64,000 bases of DNA from Przewalskia tangutica. Taxonomy: Eukaryota > Streptophyta > Magnoliopsida > Solanales > Solanaceae. The translations under genes were made by a program, and so were the position numbers. The notes under the pieces are model-generated. The model worked only from the letters and a program-made list of their open reading frames with translations, made no database searches and was not told the DNA's origin. The first letter of the stretch is position 1. Every line of letters begins with the position of its first letter. This document shows, piece after piece, positions 56,076 to 64,000 of the stretch. The stretch covers positions 13,526,501 through 13,590,500 of the forward strand of contig CM056734.1 in NCBI GenBank assembly GCA_029844215.1, given 5' to 3'.

Positions 56076-58149
56076 TGTTTTGATTGATATTATGGGCGTG
56101 AGACCCGTGGTTATGTTACACACTTATAGGTATCGGCGGTGATGTGGGATTCCAGGCGGGAGATATATGTAGGTATGGTGTATGTATGCGCCGACGGTGA
56201 GGTGGGATGCCACGGGCGCGTCACGTGGTTATGTTTTACACTTTTAGGTATCGGCGGTGATGGGGATTCCACGGGCATGCTTTGATATTAGTGTGACTTG
56301 ATCGCGTCCCAGTTGGGCGGGTAGTATATGTGTCCTCGTAATGGGCGGACTATGTTATGAAAGATAAGTAAGTTATATGGTAATGAACTTAATGATTCTT
56401 TTCTAATAATGTGCGTAAGAATGTGACTATAACTTTTATTGGGAATGGAAAAGATAATAAGTGCGATTAAGTTCATAAGTGATAATGACACGGCGAGGAT
56501 CTGGTATGTATTTTTATACTTGTCCTTGTCATTCTTTTATCTGATTGTGACACTTTGCATGCGTTATTTACATTCCATATTAAATTTTTGTTATGCGACC
56601 CGCCGAAGCTGCGTTAAATGCCGCGAGTTTAGGTACTGCGATTGTGGATCATGACTTAGGATCCGGTTAACAAGTTGAGATGGCTCGGTGTTAGGAGTTG
56701 TCACGTTTATGTTTATTGAAGTGCAGCGGGGCCTTGTCGCCGCGATGAAGTCAAAACTCTTGAAGTGCAGTAGTCACATGTGTGGGTCGGTTGTAAAGGA
56801 AAGGAAGCGCTTCCGTTTATGTATATGCGTTCGGGAAGGTAGCCCTATCGGCTAACTTTGTTGTTTTATTCTTGTTGTTTTATTTTATAAGTTTCATGTA
56901 TGTTCATTGGTTTTTCTCTGATGTTTACTGTAAGGGTGCGGGTAGGGCACGATCGCGATCGAGGGTCGTGACGAGAAGGTCTTCTTGAATTTTACGTAGA
57001 ATATTCTACATTGAGATCTAGGATGTTAATAGGCGCCTTGTGGCCTCTATAGGTTGAAGTACTACGTATGGCGTGATCTACTTGGCTTAGGAGTAGCCAG
57101 GCGGTTTGAGGTACTTGGAGCATTTTGCTATTAGTCGATAATCGTCGCGAGGTATGTGAACCTCTTCCTATCTGTTCTAGCATGATATGTGTATAACTAT
57201 GTAGTACGGTAGACGTACATGTGTTTAATGTATTTGATTGGTTTGAAACATAAAGGTACTAGCTTTATGGGAAGTTAGGTATAACGTCTTAAGAGTGATA
57301 AAAAGAATGGTTTACTGATGTTAGAAGTTAAGAGACTTGATCTTATAAGATAAGAGACTTAACTTAAATGAATTAATATGAGTTTTGTGTGAAACCTCAT
57401 TCGTGAGTAATGAGTACTTGGTTTTTAAAAGGGAATAATGTTTCTTGATTTGGAAATCGGAATGAGTATCGACAAACCACTGCAGCGTTAATAAAGGAAA
57501 ATGTAATGAATAATGAAGTATTATTAAAACCAGTAGAAACCTCCATCTGCATAGAAGCTAAGATGAGACAAAATGATATTACATTTCCTAGATCATGGCT
57601 GCTTTAATAAAGATGGTTATAAAATAAACTACTCACACATATGGCATATGTTATTCAATTGTTTTAAAAGAGATTAAGACATTGAACTATGAAACTTTTC
57701 TAAAAAGAGACTTGAGTAATTGGAATTAGGCAAACTGGAACTTTAGGAAAAAGAAAGGCATTGTTATGTCTTAAATTGGTTTAAAACATAAAGTGTTATA
57801 ACAGCTTTATGGGAAGTTAGTTATAACGACTTTATGAAAACAAAAAGAAGGGTTTTATCATTGGTTTTAATGTGATAACTTGGCTTTAATAAGAGAAGTG
57901 TTTTGGTTTGCTAAAAATGTGAGTCACTCTATTTTATACTACGGGTATTGGGTGACTTCTATAAAAGGGATGGATCTCTTTAAAAGGAATTTAACGTACG
58001 TAGTACTTTAGGGTTAAAACCCGGACTTTGGTATAAAATGAAAGTACTTTGAGTTGTGTATAACTTGCCTATGCTTGTTGTGATAGCCTTTGTTGTATTT
58101 CTGTACCCCCACGTCTCTCGATGGAGGGCCGATTGATTTGTTATGAACG

Positions 58150-58420
58150 ATTCTGCAAGAGTCCCACGAGATGGCGGGGACACGTATTTCATTTGATTAT
58201 ACACCGAGTCCCACGAGATGGCGAGGGACACGTATTCCGTCGATTATACAAGTCGCGAGATGGCGAGGACACGTATTCCATCGATTATACACGAGTCCCG
58301 AGATGGCGAGGACACGTATTCCATCGATTATACACCGAGTCGCGAGATGGCGGGGACACGTATTTCATCGATTATTCACCGAGTCCGCGGGATGGCGGGA
58401 CACGTATTTCATCTGGTTAT
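58150..58420 (+). repeat. Tandem repeat, GAGATGGCGGGGACACGTATT units
   Basis: About six units of 42-48 bp with ATTATACACCGAGTC. Open frames on this array are repeats in three frames, not a gene. Confidence 0.88.
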
Positions 58421-58908
58421 CATACATGTCTCCTGCTTTAAATAGACTATTATGATTTCATTCTGATCTTTTCTGATTTCACATACTTGGTACTGTTATC
58501 GACCTCGCTTGAGTGCGTTAAATCTGCGCGGTGGAAATACATCGGTTGTGGATCTCGCTCATAGGATCACGATTGACGTGTCGGAAGCCCATTTCTTGGA
58601 GGCTTATCTTTTGGTATGTTACCACAGTGCAGATTCTTATACATTCGGGGTATGGCGGGGCCTTGTCCGTCATAGCCATTGTAAAAATCTTAGAAGTGCA
58701 TGCTTTGTTGTGGGCGAGGTTTGTAAAAAGATAACTGTTCGGGTATTTATATATATATGATGAAGGCAACTGTTTTGGTTGGCCTGTTTATTTATCTTGT
58801 CTCTTAATTCATGTTCATGTTTTTATTTCCGCTGATTTTCTCTGATGTTGTATCACTAGGGTGCCCGGGGTAAGGCACCAGTCACGGGCCCGGGTTCGGG
58901 TCGTGACA

Positions 58909-58913
58909 CGTTG
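58909..58913. repeat. Target site duplication of solo LTR E (right, cgttg)
   Basis: Right copy after TCGTGACA. Confidence 0.88.
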
Positions 58914-59260
58914 CAAGCAAACACTTTGGTGTAAATACCTACAAAAGTTTATTATCTACTTTCATTTTAACATATCTATGAAAAGACCTCGGTCCTCTTA
59001 GACTTAGAGTAAATGCTTTGGCATAAATACCTTTATCGCCGAAAAAGACTTAGCACCCTGACAATTATAATGGACGACGCGTTATAATTAGATTTGTATT
59101 TAATGTTTGGGGAACAATTTTTAGTTTTCAGGGATTCATTCAAGATCAACAATCAAGTCATACATCATATGACATCCTATCATGCAATTTTTAATCACAA
59201 TTAGATAGGAAACCATCAAGCCCAATAGGCATGATAAAAGATGCTTTTAATCACATACTG

Positions 59261-59466
59261 GGCACCGTCTACCCAGACAGTTATAGCGGTCACTTGAAAT
59301 TAAATAATTACTAGGCGCCGTCTACCCAGACAGTTATAGCGGTCACTTGAAATTAAATAATTACTAGGCGCCGTCTACCCAGACAGTTATAGCGGTCACT
59401 TGAAATTAAATAATTACTAGGCGCCGCCAACCCATACAATAATTGCGGACACTATGCTAATAATTT
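59261..59466. repeat. 53-bp tandem repeat, three full and one diverged copy
   Basis: Units start at 59261, 59314, 59367 and 59420 with GGCGCCGTCTACCCAGACAG followed by TTATAGCGGTCACTTG and AT-rich sequence. The fourth unit is diverged. Confidence 0.92.
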
Positions 59467-59949
59467 AAATGCATCACATTTAATACTTAACACATTTGTA
59501 TATTATTCAATAATATACTATTAATGATAACTATGAGTCTATTTGTCTAAACTCTATAATCTATGTAAATGTCAAACAATCCATAAACATTGTCTGATTT
59601 AAAATTCTAATTTTCGGGAATTCTGTAAATTTTCAAAATTTATACTTTAGTCCCTTAAGAATTTAAAATTCAATTCTGAACCCTTATAAATTCATAAAAA
59701 TATAATTCTAAACTTCAGAAAATATTTTCAAACTTCTGGGACCTATTTGCAATTTCGAGAACCTAAAATCAACTTTCAAAAAACTTTTTTTATTTATAGA
59801 TTTGCCCAAAAAGAACAAATCTGTTTGATTCAAAATTTTATTTTCAGAAACTGAAACTTCTAAAACTTCAGATTCAGAATCTGAAACTTTTAAGTCTCTG
59901 TTTCTGATTTTTGTTTTTTTTTTAAATTCGTCGTCGGCACGCGGTTCCA

Positions 59950-60260
59950 ACAGGTGGCACCGCGGTGCCTCTGAGGCAGTAAGCCACTGGAATATGCAAA
60001 TTAATTAGCACCGCGGTCCTAACAAGTGGCACTGTAGTACGTCATAATTATCGTCACAGGCACCGTTGTCCTAACAGGTGGAATCGCGGTGCCTTGAAGG
60101 CAGATTGTCCGAAAAATTAATTTTAAGCTTCTGGATGAACAGCACCGCGACTCCCATGAATAGAACCGCGGTGCCTCTGGCTTCATCTGGGCAGCACCGC
60201 GGTGCTCCATCATGGAACCGCGGTGCCGCCGCTAAACCCTAGCGAGCAGTGGTGCTCCAT
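59950..60260. repeat. Cluster of CACCGCGGTG palindromes
   Basis: At least seven occurrences of CACCGCGG(TG), GGAACCGCGGTGCC or close variants in 310 bp, within otherwise AT-rich DNA. Two related motifs lie in the LTR near 61083 and 61150. Confidence 0.85.
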
Positions 60261-60640
60261 CGGGCAAGTGCCTTATCCCCAGAAACACAAAACTGAAATT
60301 TCCGAGCCCCTAAAACTGGTTTAGGGCCAGATCTTTCAGATATATCACTTGTATTACCATCACCATTAAAACAACATGTTCATCGACCATCAAATCCAAT
60401 TTTCTTCTCGTTCTTCGTTTCAATGCACCATGCTTTAAGCCGGATAACGCATATCAACTTAGAAGAGTTATATATTGGATCGATTTTCTCGAATACATAA
60501 TTGTTCTAACAGATTAGGGCACAAGGACTATATGTTCTAAAGATTTAGGATTTTAAAGCTTTTAAATACATAAAATATAGATCTAAATCATAACCCATAT
60601 TATCATTAATATAATTACAAATCACACGAAACAACCCAGA

Positions 60641-60651
60641 CTCTGATACCA
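60641..60651 (-). promoter_or_regulatory. Primer binding site of the copia element
   Basis: TGGTATCAGAG on the minus strand, one base after the LTR edge. Exact match to the initiator methionine tRNA complement over 11 bases. Confidence 0.8.
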
Positions 60652-60652
60652 C

Positions 60653-62000
60653 TGTAGGTGTTTACGTCGGGTTCGTACACGCAGCGAAATTTGAAATTTA
60701 TGTTTCAAACCCGATGACGGTCGAACTGCAGTATGATATGTAATGAAAAATACTAACACAAAGTAATATGTAAAACTTCGATCGAAGACTTACATTGTTG
60801 TAGCAATCAGCCAAACAGTTGAATCTTTGTGTTCTGTGTAGTCCGAGGGTACACACGCAAACGACCCTCGATTTGTAAGTTCTGAAAACTATGATGTAAT
60901 TTTCTAAGTCAGGAATGCTAGGAATTCTGACAGAGCTTTAGATGAGATTGACCTCTCTTATGTTTTGGTGTTTTTGGAATGGGAGGTAAACCCTTTATTT
61001 ATAATCGTAAACAGAGGTTTTAGGGTTTTTAGGTTGGGCCCGATGAATGTCGGTGGTCGAATTGATCGTCAGAATACGCATGGCACCGCGATTCCACTAA
61101 AGAAACCTGCGGTCTTTGCCCGATGTTCTGCACGCGATCCCAAAATATGGAACCGCGGTCCTGTCCTATTTTCTGCTCCTTTTCCCATTTCTAATGTCAC
61201 GGTCATCAACCGAACATAAATGTATCTCCTTCTAATTACATCCTTCAATCGACGGAACATTTGACTTAGTGTTACCCTTCAGGCCTTTACATATCGTCAC
61301 TAATTACATTAGGATCTTCACGGAACTCTGAAGCTGGCGGAAGACAAACCCAATATGTAAAGTTAGCTATACAAAATATGTGAACTGAACCTATATGTGA
61401 GAAGATAAAATCCTTTCATTCATGACACACTCAATCAAGCTTAGGATCTGTCAAGTGTCTATCCAAATGACTTGATTATTATAACTCATCTATATTAGTT
61501 GACAACAGGACCATGTCATAGACATGTCCATTGCATTGGTCATGACTTAGTCAACCTAATACCACATGAGTATTTGAGTGTTCACACGAATATGTATTCA
61601 AGGAATGAATCCTAATCTTGGCTCACATACCACATTTATTCTACATCGTAATGCACCCAAAACAAGCCGCGCCTCAACCTATAAGACATTTGAGCTTAGG
61701 ATAGGATCAAAGTACATTACTCCGTAAACAAGATGATATTGACCTCAAGTCTAAGGACTTTTATCTTTCACACGCCGATGACATTACAGACATATAACAA
61801 AACAGTACATCAGCAGGGCATACCAATACTTCAACAAGTATCCATGTATCCATCACGAGTTGCCGTAACTCGTAGCAAGTGAGACATACTACATCCCCTA
61901 AGGATATAATGCAGACCACATGTCGACGTATCACATATCATCGATATTCCTATTTCGATGATCATTAGTCGAGGTAATTTAAGAGTTACGTTATAACATT
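60653..62000 (-). repeat. 5' LTR of the minus-strand copia element
   Basis: Next to the primer site, the plus-strand edge reads TGTAGGTGTTTACGTCGGG. The far edge is probably GTTACGTTATAACA near 62000 (TGTTATAACG on the minus strand), but no partner LTR or duplication is available to prove it. It contains no gene: the frames at 60965-61260 are chance frames. Confidence 0.6.
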
Positions 62001-62122
62001 AATTCTCACATCATTAATAAACACGTAAATTCTAGGGATGCATTTATAGAATATTATAAACAATCAATTAATAATTCAACAAATGCAAATACCATAATAG
62101 TAATCATCATTAATATAAATAC

Positions 62123-62653
62123 GAATGTGTATAAAGTATATTGTGTCCTAATACAGATTATCTCTAGGACATACATATACTTTCATACCCCCACTGCACC
62201 TTCCCCAACTCTATCCCACATCCACCCAATAACTCCCGCTCCGCCATCCTCTCCGTCATCCCACCAACTCCGTATTCACCTTTATAGCGTGTTTCTAAAT
62301 TATATTTAAATTAAATGTGTTTGAAATCTTTTGTTTACTTGTTAGGATATAAATAAATAAATTATTACTTATTTTTGAGTAAAAATTACATGTAATGCTG
62401 TAGAATGTAAGCTTGGGTGGGAGAAAGCAATCGTCCTTCCCTGTAATGCTCTCTTTTGATAATGAATAAAATTTGGACTCCTACCTGTGCCAGATGCTAT
62501 GTGTTTTTTATATTATAAAAGAAAAGAACAAAAAATAAAAGTAAAGGATTCTCTCGTATTGATTCTGAAATTAAATATTTATTAAACTTATTAGTCTAAA
62601 TTTGATTTGGATTATAAATTTATTAGGACACAATATACTTTATATACATTCAA
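62123..62653. mobile_element. Inverted-repeat element (MITE-like, about 530 bp)
   Basis: GAATGTGTATAAAGTATATT then GTGTCCTAATA (62123-62153) is inverted at 62621-62652 with one mismatch. The interior has a C-rich tract similar in style to the minisatellite at 31.8 kb and no transposase. Confidence 0.7.
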
Positions 62654-62655
62654 AC

Positions 62656-62985
62656 TAGTAGTAATCAGTTAATATATGAATCATGACTTTATATTTTTCT
62701 TTAGAAAACCCTGTTTATTCCAATATCCAATAAATTAAGTTCTTTAAAGTAGAATTTACTAATTTTTCTATATTGATGTGTAAACTTTTAAGAAGATTAA
62801 AAAGAATCTTAGTAAATATTGAACTTTATGTGAGTGTATCCACATATTAAGTTTTAATCCCAACTAGTTTGTATCGCTTATAATATGAATTTTTTTATTC
62901 ACTCTATCTCTTGCTAAGTTTTACACAGACGTAGGTCTTTCGAGATAACTTTTTTCACTATGAGTTTAGGTCTAACTCGTCGCGG
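62656..62985. other. AT-rich intergenic DNA
   Basis: No feature seen. Confidence 0.4.
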
Positions 62986-63280
62986 CACTACACGAAATTT
63001 GTCATATATCAACGGACACTTTTAGTGACTGTCAACAAAATCGTTGATATAGATAGCATTTGCCTACTGGATTTCTGCCCGATGGTATAGATAGCATATA
63101 CCTACTATCTGGTACTATGTTTATTTTGGCTCTCTGTTTCTTAACCCAAAATCCTCTTTGTTCACCATGGTAATTAGACTTTATCTTCTTTCTCTTGAGA
63201 AACATAAAATTTCATTGAGTCATGTAGTGTAAACTTCAAATTATATGTCAGAATTTTCATTTTCTATGAATTGAATGCAG

Positions 63281-63464
63281 GAAAAGCAAGCGTTGGACAC
63301 ATCTACAAGGATGAATTAGCGGAAAGGAGTTTGAAACATGGAGATGTGTACACGATTCCTACTGGAACATCTTTCTATTTGAAGAATAGAGTTAAAACGA
63401 AAGAGTTCACATTATTTGCAGCATTGATATTACTTCCGAAACCATGGGATGACATGCTTTCCAG
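63281..63464 (+). pseudogene. Vicilin-like cupin exon fragment with splice sites retained
   Basis: Bounded by AG at 63279-63280 and GT at 63465-63466. It reads 'GKASVGHIYKDELAERSLKH' and 'GDVYTIPTGTSFYLKN', the GD-x-IP-x-G core of a cupin domain. After a frameshift near 63400 it continues 'RVHIICSIDITSETMG', a stop in place of the usual Trp, then 'HAFQ'. This is one exon of a vicilin-like seed-storage or cupin protein gene of the GDVYxIPAG type. Frameshift and stop mean it is dead. Neighbouring exons of the same gene are not present. Confidence 0.78.
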
Positions 63465-63579
63465 GTACCATAAGCCAGTTTAAATTGGTCTTTTAATCCA
63501 TTTAAGGTCTTACCATCCATACTACTATTGTTTTGTTTAACCATCCATATCCAGTTCTCACTTATTGTGGGGTAAGCAG

Positions 63580-63712
63580 TGGCAGCATTGATGTCTATGA
63601 AGAACAAAATGTGAGATGAATACCATGTATTAGATGGATGGGATATAAATTCAGTTGATCCTTGTACTTGGTACATGGTTGGTTGTTCTTCAGAAGGCTT
63701 TGTTGTTTCTCT
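63580..63712 (+). pseudogene. LRR receptor-like kinase exon (133 bp), captured
   Basis: Preceded by AG and followed by GTGAGT at 63713. It reads 'VAALMSMKNKM', an in-frame stop, 'DEYHVLDGWDINSVDPCTWY' and 'MVGCSSEGFVVSL'. This is the N-terminal cap of the extracellular domain with the paired-cysteine WxxVxC-type segment of LRR class II receptor kinases (similar to Arabidopsis At5g45780). The 133-bp size and phase 2 end match the exon structure of that class. The stop in KNKM*DEY makes it non-functional. Confidence 0.85.
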
Positions 63713-63824
63713 GTGAGTATTCTCGCTTCTGTTACATCTTGTCTTTTTATTTTTTAATGCTTGGTTGTTTCTTTAGATTAGTGTCGTAGCCATTTTGGAT
63801 GAACTTTTTGTTAATTCTTGGCAG

Positions 63825-63896
63825 TGAAATGGCGAGTATGGGGTTATCTGGCACACTTTCACCTAGTATTGGAAATTTAACTTATCTTCGGACACT
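63825..63896 (+). pseudogene. LRR receptor-like kinase exon (72 bp, one leucine-rich repeat), captured
   Basis: Follows TTCTTGGCAG. Joined to the previous exon it reads 'SLEMASMGLSGTLSPSIGNL' and 'TYLRTL'. Seventy-two bases is the standard size of single-LRR exons in this receptor class. The expected GT donor is GC (gcgagt) at 63897. The remainder of the gene, if present, lies outside the window; exon 1 is absent. Confidence 0.85.
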
Positions 63897-64000
63897 GCGA
63901 GTAAAATACATCTTACATGAATTTACTAGTACTTTTTTTCTTGTTTTTGGTGGAGATGTGATGCTGCTCAAATGTTTCTTGAACATATGCCAATATATGT

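Larger units (their letters stand above)
52498..56974 (+). mobile_element. Solo LTR D, nested in solo LTR E
   Basis: It starts TGTTACACCCG and ends near GGGTCGTGACGA. It is flanked by aaagg (52493-52497) and gaagg (56975-56979), an imperfect 5-bp duplication. Sequence on both sides belongs to LTR E, which supports a clean insertion. It shares the GTAAGAGTATA/TATACCAC repeats with LTR A. It contains several tandem arrays and a SINE, and no coding region. Confidence 0.75.
51269..58908 (+). mobile_element. Solo LTR E, related to LTR C, interrupted by solo LTR D
   Basis: It begins TGTTATACCCCG and ends GGGTCGTGACA, flanked by cgttg. The outer parts (51269-52497 and 56980-58908, about 3.2 kb) match the reverse complement of LTR C, for example 57480-57595 against 7105-7287. 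There is no coding interior, primer site or second LTR, so it is a solo LTR left by recombination between LTRs. The TATA motif ACCTATAAATACCCC is at 51681-51695. Confidence 0.85.
58914..60640 (-). other. Copia leader, part near the LTR
   Basis: Non-coding. It holds a 53-bp tandem repeat and a cluster of CCGCGG palindromes. The frame at 59708-59950 has no resemblance to known proteins. Confidence 0.5.
62986..64000 (+). mobile_element. CACTA-type DNA transposon, left end, carrying host gene exons
   Basis: CACTACACGAAATTTG at 62986 matches the conserved CACTA terminus (CACTACAAGAAA-type). It is followed by subterminal sequence ATCAACGGACACTTTTAGTG and ATCGTTGATATAGATAGCAT, with a second GGTATAGATAGCATATACC copy, as in En/Spm subterminal repeats. 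From 63281 it contains exon pieces of two unrelated host genes. The right end is beyond the window. No transposase is seen in this part. Confidence 0.65.

Noticed and set aside
58150..58420. Regularly spaced direct repeats resembling a CRISPR array
   Set aside because: This is plant nuclear DNA, units are contiguous with no unique spacers, and the array lies in a solo LTR. The same applies to the arrays at 54970-55520 and 59261-59466.
63271..63483. A complete small cupin gene
   Set aside because: A single exon with splice borders, one frameshift and one in-frame stop, and no neighbouring exons of the same gene.

Overview
The window is nuclear DNA from a flowering plant, very probably a member of the Solanaceae. 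The evidence is spliceosomal introns, plant retrotransposon families (Ty3/gypsy chromovirus, Athila-like, Ty1/copia, RTE LINE), tRNA-derived SINEs including an Au-type SINE, Stowaway-like MITEs, and a MYB-related gene whose protein closely resembles solanaceous MYB1R1-type factors. The species is inference. Only one intact host gene is visible: a three-exon MYB-related (SHAQKYF) repressor-type transcription factor on the minus strand at 38142-40502 (314 residues). Almost everything else is transposable-element sequence, much of it nested.

Left third (1-29.7 kb): a decayed copia pol fragment (88-701), then the 3' part of an RTE-type LINE (722-1017, continuing at 29131-29680) that has been split by a stack of LTR retrotransposons. 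Element A (minus, 1018-29125, Ty3/gypsy chromovirus-like) sits in the LINE with target duplication agagg. Element B (plus, 5206-23024, Athila-like, without RT/RNase H/integrase) sits in the integrase of A with duplication gtacc. Element C (minus, 5670-14835, large LTRs and a short decayed interior) sits in the 5' LTR of B with duplication gaaaa. Order of insertion is therefore LINE, A, B, C.

Middle (29.7-49.8 kb): a gene-bearing segment with MITEs, C-rich minisatellites and two related short-LTR retroelements, T1 (about 32763-35042) and T2 (42141-45547, target duplication tcctc), on either side of the MYB gene. Both carry intron-free fragments of host genes. T1 carries UDP-N-acetylglucosamine diphosphorylase. 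T2 carries a Raf-like protein kinase, a plastid-type HSP70 and a plastid-type NAD malate dehydrogenase. Both share a 3' module and an ordered set of three hairpin-forming repeats placed before the captured genes. This gene-capturing family is the most interesting system in the window.

Right third (49.8-64 kb): a minus-strand copia gag and its long leader and LTR (about 50030-62000) are interrupted by a solo LTR (51269-58908, duplication cgttg). That LTR is interrupted by a second solo LTR (52498-56974), which is interrupted by a SINE with a 17-bp duplication (54674-54892). After a long inverted-repeat element (62123-62653), the left end of a CACTA-type DNA transposon begins at 62986. It carries exon pieces, with splice sites retained, of a vicilin-like cupin gene and a leucine-rich-repeat receptor kinase gene, and it runs off the window.

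Many repeat ORFs are broken by 1-3 base indels concentrated in C/G-rich sites, while the MYB gene is clean. Part of this decay may be consensus error at methylated positions rather than biology.
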